Below are positions 1 through 8,894 of a stretch of DNA of 64,000 bases, piece after piece (within the stretch, counting starts at the first letter, position 1; every line of letters starts with the position of its first letter). The stretch comes from JADHUC01 sp964617665 (lineage in GTDB: Bacteria; Planctomycetota; Planctomycetia; Pirellulales; Pirellulaceae). The notes under the pieces were generated by a model. The model saw nothing but the letters and a program-made list of their open reading frames with translations, ran no database searches and was not told where the DNA came from. Both the position numbers and the translations under genes were made by a program. The stretch lies in NCBI GenBank assembly GCA_964617665.1, contig CAZUAH010000012.1, forward strand, positions 1 through 64,000, read 5' to 3'.

Positions 1-1295
1 CTGCCCAGCCCGAAGAAGACGGCTCGCGTCGTATCGTCGGCCTCGGTCGAATACGACGGGTCGTAGTCGAGGTTCGTGTTGGTCACATCGTCGTTGATAC
101 CGACTGTGAAATGATTCTTTGGCGTGTCGCTCTTCAACTCGTCGAAGACCGGCTTGACCATGGCCGGCGTGAACTCTTTGGACGAAAGACCATAACGGCC
201 ACCGACGATACGCGGCAGTCCGCCGTTATCCCGTGACGCGTGCTCGGTCACGGCTGTGATGACATCCTGATACAGCGGTTCGCCAGCAGCCCCCGGTTCC
301 TTGGTTCGGTCCAGCACCGCAATTGATTTGACGCTGGCGGGCAAGGCCGCGACCATGGCCGCACTGTCGAATGGCCGGAACAAGCGAATTTTGACCATCC
401 CTACCTTTTCGCCTTCGGCCACCAGCTTGTCGACGGTTTCCTCGACGACACCGCAGCCGGAGGTCATGATCACGATGACCCGCTCGGCATCAGGCGCGCC
501 TACGTAATCGAACAAGTGGTATTGCCGACCACTCAGCTCGGCGAACTTGTCCATCTGTTCCTGAACGATCCCAGGCGTCTTGAGATAGTACGGATTGCAG
601 GCTTCGCGAGCCTGGAAGAAATGATCGGGGTTCTGGGCGGTGCCGCGAAGCACCGGGTTCACGGGGCTCATCGCACGCTGACGATGGGCGTGTACTGCCT
701 CCATGTCGATCATGGCTCGGCAGTCGTCATCGGCCAGTTGCTGGATCTTGTTCACTTCGTGCGAAATGCGGAAACCGTCGTAGAAGTGAATGAACGGCAC
801 TCGGGCCTGCAAGGTCGCAGCGTGAGCAATCAACGCCATGTCTTGCGCTTCCTGGATGGAACCGGAAGCCAACATGGCCCAGCCGGTCGAGCGGCATGCC
901 ATCACGTCGCTGTGGTCCCCGAAGATCGACAGTGCGTGGGTGGCGATCGTACGAGCGGTAACATGAAAGACCGTTGGCGTCAGCTCGCCCGCGATCTTGA
1001 ACATGTTCGGAATCATCAGCAGAAGACCTTGCGACGCAGTGAAGGTGGTCGTCAACGCACCTCCCTGCAACGAACCATGCACCGCACCAGCGGCCCCGGC
1101 TTCGCTCTGCATTTCCACGATGTTTGGGATGGCGCCGAAGATATTCTTCTTTCCGGCACTAGCCCACGCGTCCGGCATCTCACCCAGGCCGGATGAGGGC
1201 GTGATCGGGTAGATCGCCGCCACCTCATTGACCAAATGGGCGATGTTTGCCGTCGCCTCGTTCCCTTCTAACGTGACCCATTTCCCATTACTCAC
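1..1295 (-). CDS. nifJ: Pyruvate:ferredoxin (flavodoxin) oxidoreductase, N-terminal part (cut by window edge)
   Basis: Converts pyruvate and CoA to acetyl-CoA and CO2 with reduction of ferredoxin or flavodoxin in the cytoplasm. About 431 codons are visible; the full enzyme is near 1200 residues, so the rest lies beyond position 1. The start is a GTG at 1295-1293 preceded by GAGGAG about six bases upstream; it gives MSNGKWVTLEGNEA. The thiamine-enzyme motif YPITPSS follows at about residue 29, then SIFGDHSDVMA, the domain II motif VLDRTKEPGAAGEPLYQDV and, at the edge, AVFFGLG, which in this family begins the GLGSDGTVGANK stretch. An ATG at 1288 is in the wrong frame and soon hits a stop. It is the downstream-most of three minus-strand genes here, separated from the next by about 520 bases. 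Confidence 0.93.
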   Translation of the reverse strand, partial: MSNGKWVTLEGNEATANIAHLVNEVAAIYPITPSSGLGEMPDAWASAGKKNIFGAIPNIVEMQSEAGAAGAVHGSLQGGALTTTFTASQGLLLMIPNMFKIAGELTPTVFHVTARTIATHALSIFGDHSDVMACRSTGWAMLASGSIQEAQDMALIAHAATLQARVPFIHFYDGFRISHEVNKIQQLADDDCRAMIDMEAVHAHRQRAMSPVNPVLRGTAQNPDHFFQAREACNPYYLKTPGIVQEQMDKFAELSGRQYHLFDYVGAPDAERVIVIMTSGCGVVEETVDKLVAEGEKVGMVKIRLFRPFDSAAMVAALPASVKSIAVLDRTKEPGAAGEPLYQDVITAVTEHASRDNGGLPRIVGGRYGLSSKEFTPAMVKPVFDELKSDTPKNHFTVGINDDVTNTNLDYDPSYSTEADDTTRAVFFGLG

Positions 1296-1816
1296 GTGAC
1301 TCTCCTCAATCGAGCTATACGGATATACGCTGTCTGCGGCAGATCGTCTGCTGTAGACTGGAGAACGGGCTTCAACCGACGAAGCTCGTCCGAAGATTCC
1401 TAAGGCGTGCTCGTTTCCCGCCGCTGCACGTCAACGACTGTAGGGTGCTTTTTTTTGGGAAACCTTCAGCAGCGGCTGCCCGGCGGTACCATCCGTAGAT
1501 CGTTGACCAGAAACTCTCTAACGGTTTCCCACACCAACACAGGGATCGCGAATCTCCTCAACGCCTCAATGATACCGACGATCCTCTCAGGCTCAACCAC
1601 ACTGCCCGTATTCACACGGGATGAGAGCCGCTGGGATGGCCGGCGCAGAACACGCCGAGACATGAAATGAGGGCATAAGGGAGTTGTTCGACCGTCGAGA
1701 GCGTCAGCTTGAGCGTCTGAGACGCCGCAGAAGGAAAAACGACAGAATCCGCCAACAATATGAGCGGCATATGGAACAGCTACTGGGGCGACGCGTACGG
1801 CAACAGCGAATCGAGG
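1296..1816. other. Intergenic stretch, no supported gene
   Basis: About 520 bases between the start of nifJ and the end of the large haem protein gene. Only short open frames occur; the best (1466-1663, minus, 65 codons) has no ribosome binding site and no recognisable family. A run of eight or nine T lies near 1448 but without a clear stem before it on either strand. The nifJ promoter should lie in 1300-1450; I could not place it. Confidence 0.5.
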
Positions 1817-4800
1817 TCAATTCTCCGCCTGGTCAGGGGGTGTATCCGCCGAGCCCGCCTTTCGCAGTCGTGCGTCGGCCCAGTTGGCCATGTCACAGAA
1901 GTAGTTGTCTCCGGCATCCGTGACGACGAGACGAAGCCGACTAACGCCTTCTACGCTGATGTCGATTGGTTTGGTGCCGCGCATGCCGTGCATCAAGCCG
2001 CTTTCGAACAACGTTTTGCCATCGCCGAAAACCTGAAACACAACCGTACCGCGGTCCTCGGCACCGCCGATGATCGCCTGGAAACGATCGAATTGTCCGG
2101 CCAATCTGTATACGATCTCCGAGGGTGCGTGAGTTCCGAGACCTTTCTTGTATCGCCGTCCGCCAAGTTGCAGTAGGTTGTCCTGTGCGTCGCGATCACG
2201 CCGGGGAAGTTTGTCGCCATTGCAGCTCCAACCCGCGGTTGCAGCCTGCCATCGAATATCGCTCGAGTAAGCCCATTCGCCCGCTGGAAGATCGGGCCAA
2301 GTCCGTTTTCGAGGAGGTGGCGGAGACGGAAGTTCTATTTCCTGCCGCTCCGCGTCGGTTCCGGCGATCGAAAGCAGATCCTCCCGAGGTCGCTTGATCA
2401 GCGATTCATGGAGCGTGGTCAACGCTCCGAGCAGTTTCACGTAATCGGGATCATCCGTGTCGGTGAACACGGCCTCGCCGCAACGCTGCCAGCCGCCGGC
2501 CGCTTTAGCCAGTGGTGCCATCACTGCCCGGCTCATTTTTACGTCGTGCCGATTGATCGAAAGCCACCATGTATCGTGCCGTCCGTTGTGCGCGCCGTGG
2601 CAGTTGGCGCAGCGCCGTTTGTGCACTTGGTTCATGGCATCTCTTGTCGAACCCGTGAAGATATTGCGTTTCGGACCATATGCATCGGACTCATAGCAGT
2701 CGTAATAAACGCCGTTGGCGTCGATCCAATTCACCAGCCGCAGCCGTTCCTCCTCCGTCAGATCGACGTCGTGGTGGCCTGCATCTAGCAGTTTCATCAG
2801 GCGGGAAGCGGTCGATCCGTACGTATACGGAGGCTGTGCATAAACGTCGTCGGCATGGTCCCAGCGGTTTGCGTTTGCCGCGCTGACGTATGGCAGCAGT
2901 TCCTCGTATGCGACCGTGAACTGATCGCTAAGGTCGTCGGTCAGAATGACACCGCACGCATTGCGATCGTGCGTGTGACAGCCAATGCATTTGTCGTTGA
3001 CCAGCGGCTGTACATCTCGGAGAAAGCTAACGATCTTCGCACCCCAAGGTGGCGGCTTGGGACGACTAGGCTCTCGGCCTAGCGCCGCGAGTGGCCGATT
3101 CGGCGGTGCCGCGTTTTTCGGCTCGTGGCAGCCGATACATGTTCTCTGTTCACCCGGCCGCAGGCATACGACGCTTCGCATCCGTTGGATTTCCCTCTGC
3201 TGGGCATCCAGCACCTCGAAATAGACGTTCCGGTCGGCCGGCACCACAAAACACGCCGATCCATCGGGCTCGATCGGTACCGTGCCCAGGACCCGCTTGA
3301 TGGTGAAGATCTGTGTGCCCGATGTCAGCACCACGCCACCTCGCCGCACGGATTTGCGCGGCACATCTTCCAAGACACGCAAAAACTTGGCCGTGCCGCG
3401 CGGGACACCTGAAAGGCCATCATACACATCAACCAGTGCCAACGTGGCCTCGGCTTCGCTTGCCTCGATAGCCTCCAAAGTCGAAGGGCGGGAGTGGGGT
3501 GGCGAGCGTGGAACCAGCGGGACGGGCTCGGCACACGAAATCTCTGGATCGCGGTAGACCACGGCCAGATTGCCGTGCCGATCGCCGACGTACAGAGCCC
3601 AGCTACGTTCGAGCCATGGGAGTACCGTGGGCGTGAAGGAACAAAGGTAGGTCGTTTCCGACAGCGGCACAGGATCGCCAAACCAGCCGTAGCGGCTGTC
3701 GTCGGCATGTTCGCCCATCAATGGAAGGCCGGGCGTGAGGATTTCCAGCGGTTCCTTGCCATCCGGTCCCCGTCGCACGTCAATCAGTCCGATTGGCCCG
3801 TGCGTCTGCCCGTGGTGAGCGGTGAACAGGGCCATCACTTTGTGGCTGCCAGGAACCGGGCGAGGAAACATCACGACGTTGGGTCGTATCGTCGCATTGC
3901 CGTAGAACGGAGCGACCATTGTGCCGTCCGGATTCATCGTGAACGGATTGTGCAGCGAAGTGACGCTTCGTTCGTTGTACTCCCAACGGCTGTAGAGGAT
4001 TCGGCCGTCCGGCAGTACCGTGGGATTAAAGTCGTTGAATACGTTGTAGCTCAACTGCCGAACATCAGAACCATCCGCCTCCGCCACGAACAACGTGGGC
4101 GAATGCCGGTTGCCGCCGCACATCACATAATGCTCCGAGCGGTCCGATGTAAAGCCGATGTGACCGTCGGGCAGATAGAAGGGCTCGCAATCGTTCTTCG
4201 GTCCCGAAGTCAACTGCCGCAAACCCGCACCGTCGACACCCACTTCATAAAGGTCGTAGCTCTGGCTACCGTCCCATTGATCGGAGCCGTTACCGAACGC
4301 GAACAGCAATCGCTGGGCGGTGAAATGGAGGCAGACGTCGCGATAGACGCCTTCGCCCATCGAATCGACCACCGGCGTCACCTCTCCATCCGGACGAACA
4401 GGCGAAAGACGGTAGATTCCTCCGCCCGGCCGGTTGAACAAATGATGGGCGTCCATGAACGGCTGTTCGGAGAAATAGGGCTTGCGTTTGACGAACAATA
4501 GCTTGTCGAAGTGAATTCGGCTCAAGAGCAGTTCGTCCCGGAGTCGCGATGCCTCCTCGAATAGTCTCCTCCAGTTTTCGCCCGCAGCGTTCGCAGAATC
4601 TTCCGCTCTACGCGAAAGTGCTGCCAACCGTTCAGCCGCTGCAGCGTCGGGCGTCTCGTTGAGGATTTGGCCGATGCTCTTCATCACTGAAGTCACGTCC
4701 TCAACGTGCGTAAGCAGCGGAATCCAGAACGAATCGTCCTCCGCGGTCAGGCTGAGACCGGTCAATCCGCCGCCTTCCTCTTCCAACTGAAGATCAAACC

Positions 4801-5476
4801 GTAACGTCTCTTCTCGGCCGGGTGAAATGACGACTTCGTGAGGCTTGCCAGCACGAGACGCTTCGGGGCCGTGGAAATCCAGCCACGCAGCAACTGCAAT
4901 GGGCCTTTCGCTCACGTTTACCACACGCACGACGATTTCGTTGGCTCCGCGACGAAAGTCGAATGGGGTGTCAAGCGATACTGCCAACGCTGACGGCTTT
5001 GCACGAAAACGTAACAGCCGGTCGAATCGGCGTTCGTATCGGTGATACCATTGATCTTTGCCTCCCCCGCCCGGATGAACGTAACCGACGATCTCCTTGT
5101 CAGGGGCGGTTGCTTCCCATTCGCGGTCTGCTTCGCGTCCTGAATGCTGGATCTGCAGTTTGCCCTCCGGGAATCGAAGCCACAGGTGACGGTCGCGATC
5201 TTCATCGGGCTGAAGCATCCACGGAATGGGATTTGGCCAAGCGACCGGGCGGCCGTCAGCCGGCACCGGGTAGATCGGCTCTTGCGTCGCTTCGTCGAGC
5301 CGAGCGAGCAGCGTCTCCCAGTCACGAATCGCCACGAGCGATTCGCGGAATTGCCAGTCCCAGCGGACCATATTGTCGTCCGCCAACCCCTGCGATGTAG
5401 CGAGCGGACCGAGACAGGACAGGAAGAGTAGAACTCCAACGAGCCATAAGAGAACGCATCGCACTGAGCACATCAT
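1817..5476 (-). CDS. Large secreted protein with propeller region, three CxxCH haem motifs and C-terminal NPCBM domain (hydrazine synthase alpha-like architecture)
   Basis: A 1219-residue exported protein. It starts at ATG 5476 after AAGGAG and has a signal peptide (hydrophobic residues about 8-28, then ATSQG). The middle part (about 330-720) has TolB/WD-like repeats with phrases such as LPDGRILYSRWEY and MNPDGTM. This arrangement is seen in planctomycete proteins that match the middle domain of hydrazine synthase alpha. Then come three c-type haem attachment motifs: CIGCH near residue 779, CIGCH near 833 and CANCH near 957. Residues about 1075-1215 form an NPCBM-like carbohydrate-binding module (KKGLGTHAPSEIVYRL). 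It is likely a periplasmic cytochrome-like protein, perhaps acting on or binding polysaccharide. No hydrazine synthase beta/gamma partner is nearby, so hydrazine synthesis is not implied. Substrate unknown. Confidence 0.85.
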   Translation of the reverse strand: MMCSVRCVLLWLVGVLLFLSCLGPLATSQGLADDNMVRWDWQFRESLVAIRDWETLLARLDEATQEPIYPVPADGRPVAWPNPIPWMLQPDEDRDRHLWLRFPEGKLQIQHSGREADREWEATAPDKEIVGYVHPGGGGKDQWYHRYERRFDRLLRFRAKPSALAVSLDTPFDFRRGANEIVVRVVNVSERPIAVAAWLDFHGPEASRAGKPHEVVISPGREETLRFDLQLEEEGGGLTGLSLTAEDDSFWIPLLTHVEDVTSVMKSIGQILNETPDAAAAERLAALSRRAEDSANAAGENWRRLFEEASRLRDELLLSRIHFDKLLFVKRKPYFSEQPFMDAHHLFNRPGGGIYRLSPVRPDGEVTPVVDSMGEGVYRDVCLHFTAQRLLFAFGNGSDQWDGSQSYDLYEVGVDGAGLRQLTSGPKNDCEPFYLPDGHIGFTSDRSEHYVMCGGNRHSPTLFVAEADGSDVRQLSYNVFNDFNPTVLPDGRILYSRWEYNERSVTSLHNPFTMNPDGTMVAPFYGNATIRPNVVMFPRPVPGSHKVMALFTAHHGQTHGPIGLIDVRRGPDGKEPLEILTPGLPLMGEHADDSRYGWFGDPVPLSETTYLCSFTPTVLPWLERSWALYVGDRHGNLAVVYRDPEISCAEPVPLVPRSPPHSRPSTLEAIEASEAEATLALVDVYDGLSGVPRGTAKFLRVLEDVPRKSVRRGGVVLTSGTQIFTIKRVLGTVPIEPDGSACFVVPADRNVYFEVLDAQQREIQRMRSVVCLRPGEQRTCIGCHEPKNAAPPNRPLAALGREPSRPKPPPWGAKIVSFLRDVQPLVNDKCIGCHTHDRNACGVILTDDLSDQFTVAYEELLPYVSAANANRWDHADDVYAQPPYTYGSTASRLMKLLDAGHHDVDLTEEERLRLVNWIDANGVYYDCYESDAYGPKRNIFTGSTRDAMNQVHKRRCANCHGAHNGRHDTWWLSINRHDVKMSRAVMAPLAKAAGGWQRCGEAVFTDTDDPDYVKLLGALTTLHESLIKRPREDLLSIAGTDAERQEIELPSPPPPRKRTWPDLPAGEWAYSSDIRWQAATAGWSCNGDKLPRRDRDAQDNLLQLGGRRYKKGLGTHAPSEIVYRLAGQFDRFQAIIGGAEDRGTVVFQVFGDGKTLFESGLMHGMRGTKPIDISVEGVSRLRLVVTDAGDNYFCDMANWADARLRKAGSADTPPDQAEN

Positions 5477-5513
5477 CTCGGCTCCTTGTCACGCACATCA
5501 TCTCGCGGTTTCC

Positions 5514-5584
5514 GGGAGGGCGAAGCTCCCGCTGAGCCGGATACCTGGCATCGACGTGAGGCTCGGCGGGAGCCTCGCCCTCCC
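5514..5584. repeat. Palindromic intergenic repeat, family A
   Basis: Two 25-base arms, 5514-5538 and 5560-5584, are inverted copies that agree at 23 of 25 positions, with a 21-base loop. The core GGCGAAGCTCCCG (5519-5531) recurs as its reverse complement at 25343-25355. It lies between nadE and the large haem protein gene, so it may act as a transcription barrier or be a mobile non-coding repeat. Function unknown. Confidence 0.8.
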
Positions 5585-5616
5585 AAATCCCAATCGCCGC
5601 CGTGTATCTCTTTCAT

Positions 5617-7605
5617 CTACTCGTCCAGATAGTCTCGCAGTTCGGCGAGTTCGCGATCGTAGCCGCCCGATAGAATCGGGAAACGGCACCAAGTCTTGGG
5701 ATCCACGTTCTCATCGTCCAAATGGAACGATGGCGCGTAGCGTTCCCGTTTCCATTGGTTGCGGCACCATAGGCGAAAGAATCGCTTGACCCACGCAGCC
5801 AATTGCTCGCGTGTGTAATCCCAATCGCGTGCTTCCATGCGGTGCAGCACCTCCAACGGCGTCAGTTTGTCACGAATCGCTGCCCGTTCGATTTCGTCAA
5901 GCACAACGTAGGGCATCAAGTCGTCTTCGTCCGTCTGCCCTGCGTCCTGCGGTCGCAATTCGGCGGTAGGCTGTTGGTCATTCACTTTCGATAGAGCCGG
6001 CAACGGCCCGACGCCCTCTGGTCCGTGCTTCTCCATCCAGCGAAGCCAACGACGGAGGTATGCCTTGTCGATTCCGGCGATCGGCGAGAGGCCGCCACAC
6101 GTGTCGCCGTCCATCGTGGCGTAGCCAACCGCGGCTTCGCTGCGATTGCTGGTGGCCAACAACAAAGCGCCGCGGATATTCGCCAACAGCCAGACGCTGG
6201 GCGCGCGGGCGCGGGCTTGGATGTTCTGCAGAGCGATGTCGTCTTGGTCCCAGGTCAGCGGCCGACCGATGGCGTCCGATACCACCGTGACATAGTCCTG
6301 CACCAACGCATCCACGTCGAAGCGAAGGAACTGCGCCGCGATCGCTTCGGCAACGGCGTGGGCCGCTTCGAAAGTGGTGTTGGAACTGTTCTGTGTGGCC
6401 TGATAGACGCACGTCAGCAGACGGCCCACCAATTCGCGAGTGTCCGCGGCCGATTTCAGTCCTGGTATATGCGACAGCTTCTCCACGAATCTGGTTGGGC
6501 CTAGTTCGGCGACACCAAGTTGAACTTGCATCGCCGACAGCGTCGCCACCGTTGCTGAATCGGCGCCGCCGCTCAGCGATACAACGAAGCCGCGCGAACG
6601 GCTCTTTCGCATGTAGTCGAACAATCCCAGCGAAACGGCACGGGCGAATTCCTCTTCTTTCACGTATTGCCCGTTCTCCCAGTCTGGCAGGTCGATCTTG
6701 GGCTGTTCCGGGCCGGTTGGCGGAAAATCGAAATCCGCGGAAACGCAGGAGTCCGGCTGATACTTCACCTCGACACGAGACGCCCCGGACCGCGCACGAC
6801 TCATCCTGGTCGCGTGTACATCGATCACGGCGGTGGTGAGGTTGAAGTCGGCATAGGAGAATCGAGGGCCGATTGCCAGCATTTGCCCATCGCTGGCGAT
6901 CATGGCGTCGCCGTCGTAGATTGCTCGTCCGGCTTCGTTGCCCAGCAAATTCGCGTAGACGTAGCTGACGTTGAAGGCACGAGAGCCTTCCAAGACAAAA
7001 CGTTGGCGAACTTGGTGTTTGCCAAAGGCAAAATGACTGGCGCTGGGGTTCAGGATGATGTCCACGTTGCGACGGACCAGTTCGACTCCAGGACGACCGC
7101 CGACCCACGCGTCTTCGCAGATCTCGAAGCCCAAAATCACATCGCCACAGTTGAACACCAAGTCCCCCAACGGGTACTTCCGGCCACAGATCTCCGCTTC
7201 CACGCAGACCTGTTCTGGCCATGGCTTGAACCAACGAGGCTCGTAGTGGATGCCTTCGTTCGCCAGATTCTGTTTTGCCACAAAGCCCAGAATCTGCCCG
7301 TCGGCGACCAAGCAGGCCGTATTGAAAAGGCCCCCGCGATGCAGAAGCGGCAGCCCCATCGACACGATCATCCCGTCGGTTTCCGGCACGATTTCCAGCA
7401 GCACATCCTGCGCGATCTGCTGTGTGCCGGGCGAATGGAAAGCGTCCTCGCAACCATATCCACTGATGCACAGTTCGGGCAGGCAAAGCACGCTAACTTC
7501 ACGCTCGCGAGCGGCCTTTATCGCTTCGACGATGTGTGATTTGTTTTCGTCCCATGCCAAAGCAGTCTGGTTCAGCACGGCGGCGGCGACTTTGATCAAT
7601 TTCAT
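5617..7605 (-). CDS. nadE: Glutamine-dependent NAD(+) synthetase
   Basis: Makes NAD from deamido-NAD with ATP, using ammonia released from glutamine by its own N-terminal domain. At 662 residues it has the two-domain form. The nitrilase-type glutaminase domain (about 1-290) carries Glu44, Lys111 and the nucleophile Cys163 in GFEICEDAW. The synthetase domain has the PP-loop SGGADS at 345-350. Start ATG at 7605; divergent from riboflavin synthase with about 100 bases between. The large haem gene follows after 140 bases and a palindromic repeat, so co-transcription is doubtful. Confidence 0.96.
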   Translation of the reverse strand: MKLIKVAAAVLNQTALAWDENKSHIVEAIKAAREREVSVLCLPELCISGYGCEDAFHSPGTQQIAQDVLLEIVPETDGMIVSMGLPLLHRGGLFNTACLVADGQILGFVAKQNLANEGIHYEPRWFKPWPEQVCVEAEICGRKYPLGDLVFNCGDVILGFEICEDAWVGGRPGVELVRRNVDIILNPSASHFAFGKHQVRQRFVLEGSRAFNVSYVYANLLGNEAGRAIYDGDAMIASDGQMLAIGPRFSYADFNLTTAVIDVHATRMSRARSGASRVEVKYQPDSCVSADFDFPPTGPEQPKIDLPDWENGQYVKEEEFARAVSLGLFDYMRKSRSRGFVVSLSGGADSATVATLSAMQVQLGVAELGPTRFVEKLSHIPGLKSAADTRELVGRLLTCVYQATQNSSNTTFEAAHAVAEAIAAQFLRFDVDALVQDYVTVVSDAIGRPLTWDQDDIALQNIQARARAPSVWLLANIRGALLLATSNRSEAAVGYATMDGDTCGGLSPIAGIDKAYLRRWLRWMEKHGPEGVGPLPALSKVNDQQPTAELRPQDAGQTDEDDLMPYVVLDEIERAAIRDKLTPLEVLHRMEARDWDYTREQLAAWVKRFFRLWCRNQWKRERYAPSFHLDDENVDPKTWCRFPILSGGYDRELAELRDYLDE

Positions 7606-7703
7606 GGCGAATCACAGGGCGTATTGAACTAGAGTGGGTAGGGCCTTTAACATAACACACTTGACAGGCATTGCACGACAGAGTCTTGAAAGGAAAACAG
7701 GTT

Positions 7704-8318
7704 ATGTTCAGCGGTATTGTAGAGCGAATGGGAACCGTACGGCGATTGATTTCGGACCCGCCTGGCGTTCGCCTCGTTATCGAAGCGGAAGAGATCGCTC
7801 GCGACACCAAGATTGGCGACAGTATTTCGGTCAACGGCTGCTGTCTGACCGCGGTCGAAATGGACGAAAAGACGTTTGGATTCGACGCCGGCGCCGAAAC
7901 GCTCAGCCGCACCAACCTGGGGAAGTTGGTCGAGGGAAGCCAAGTCAACCTGGAACGATCTCTGAAGATCGGCGATGAACTCGGCGGCCATTTCGTCACC
8001 GGCCATATCGACGCCGTTGGACACCTGGATGTGCGAGTAGACGAGAAGGACTGGTCCACGATTTGGTTTCGTATGCCAAAGCGTTTAACTCGACAGATGG
8101 CCAGCAAAGGTTCGGTTGCCATCGATGGCGTCAGCTTGACCTTAGTGGATGTGGAAGACGAGCGATTTAGCGTGGCCCTGATCCCTCACACACTCCAAAT
8201 CACGACGCTCGGTGGTTTGAAGGAAGGCGATCCTGTCAACTTGGAAACCGACGTGCTTGCCAAGTACGTCGAAAAGCAATTGGCATGTGTACCGGATGCG
8301 GAAGCGGGAGACGACTGA
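7704..8318 (+). CDS. ribE: Riboflavin synthase, alpha subunit
   Basis: Dismutates two molecules of 6,7-dimethyl-8-ribityllumazine to riboflavin and the pyrimidine by-product. The 204-residue protein has the usual two lumazine-binding halves: MFSGIVE at the N-terminus and GHFVTGHIDAVG opening the second barrel at about residue 95. I chose ATG 7704 over an in-frame start at 7671 because MFSGIVE is the conserved N-terminus and AAAGGAAAA lies just upstream. It stands alone; no other rib gene is in the window, and the short leader has no room for an FMN riboswitch. Confidence 0.96.
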   Translation: MFSGIVERMGTVRRLISDPPGVRLVIEAEEIARDTKIGDSISVNGCCLTAVEMDEKTFGFDAGAETLSRTNLGKLVEGSQVNLERSLKIGDELGGHFVTGHIDAVGHLDVRVDEKDWSTIWFRMPKRLTRQMASKGSVAIDGVSLTLVDVEDERFSVALIPHTLQITTLGGLKEGDPVNLETDVLAKYVEKQLACVPDAEAGDD

Positions 8319-8380
8319 GCGGGGGGCCCCGTCTGTTGAGCCGAATCCCAAATGGCCTCGCATGATGATGGAGATACGAA

Positions 8381-8488
8381 GTTGTCCCGCGGTCTCCTGA
8401 CCACGGGACGCTCGAGACCGGAGGTCTCCAGAAATCAGAGGAGACCTGCGGTCGGATCGGTGGCCCGGTCAGGAGACCGGTCCACAAC
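8381..8488. repeat. Nested palindromic repeat, family B
   Basis: Outer arms 8381-8402 and 8467-8488 are inverted copies agreeing at 18 of 22 positions. Inside them a second inverted pair, 8416-8429 and 8440-8453, agrees at 13 of 14. The whole could fold into a branched hairpin or cruciform about 108 bases long. It lies between the convergent ends of ribE and acpS. It resembles a non-autonomous palindromic element; no open frame or target-site duplication was identified. Confidence 0.75.
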
Positions 8489-8510
8489 GCACCAAATCGT
8501 GCAAGCTCTT

Positions 8511-8894
8511 TTAGTGACTGACGGCCAGGGCGTACGCTGTGGCGTGACTTCGGCAGTGAGATATGCTGATCAGGATCTCGTCGATCCCCAAACGCTGTGC
8601 GACTTCCAGCGCTCCGCCCTCCAGCTCGATGTGTGGCTTGCCCCCTACTTCGTTTTTCACTTCGATGTCCCGCCAGCGAATGCCGCGCGCCCATCCGGTA
8701 CCCAAGGCTTTCAAGACCGCCTCCTTAGCCGCCCAACGTCCGGCGTAGTGCTGCGTGGACGCTTTGCGTGCGCTGCAATAGCCGATCTCGTGAGGCGTGT
8801 ACACGCGATTGATGAACAGCTCGCCGTGGCGTTCGATCATCTGCGCGATTCGCAGCGTCTCGACGATGTCTGTGCCGATACCAATCACATTCAT
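8511..8894 (-). CDS. acpS: Holo-[acyl-carrier-protein] synthase
   Basis: Transfers the 4'-phosphopantetheine arm from CoA to apo-ACP for fatty acid synthesis. The 127-residue protein has the family motifs GIGTDIVE at the N-terminus, AAKEAVLKALGTG in the middle and ISISHCRSHATAYA near the end. The start ATG at 8894 overlaps the trpS stop as ATGA, which favours it over an upstream in-frame start at 8915 and suggests translational coupling to trpS. Confidence 0.95.
   Translation of the reverse strand: MNVIGIGTDIVETLRIAQMIERHGELFINRVYTPHEIGYCSARKASTQHYAGRWAAKEAVLKALGTGWARGIRWRDIEVKNEVGGKPHIELEGGALEVAQRLGIDEILISISHCRSHATAYALAVSH

Noticed and set aside
516..1196. 226-codon open frame on the plus strand
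   Set aside because: It is antisense to the clear nifJ reading frame.
1466..1663. 65-codon open frame on the minus strand between nifJ and the haem protein
   Set aside because: No ribosome binding site and no family resemblance; kept only as an intergenic note.
3494..4501. 335-codon open frame on the plus strand
   Set aside because: Antisense to the propeller region of the large haem protein, whose domains and signal peptide are convincing.
1817..5476. Hydrazine synthase (anammox) assignment
   Set aside because: Only an alpha-like architecture is present; beta and gamma parts and other anammox genes are absent.
5978..7486. 502-codon open frame on the minus strand
   Set aside because: Shifted frame within nadE with Arg-rich composition; the nadE frame carries all catalytic motifs.
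7606..7703. FMN riboswitch before ribE
   Set aside because: The space is under 100 bases and no conserved FMN-element segments are visible.
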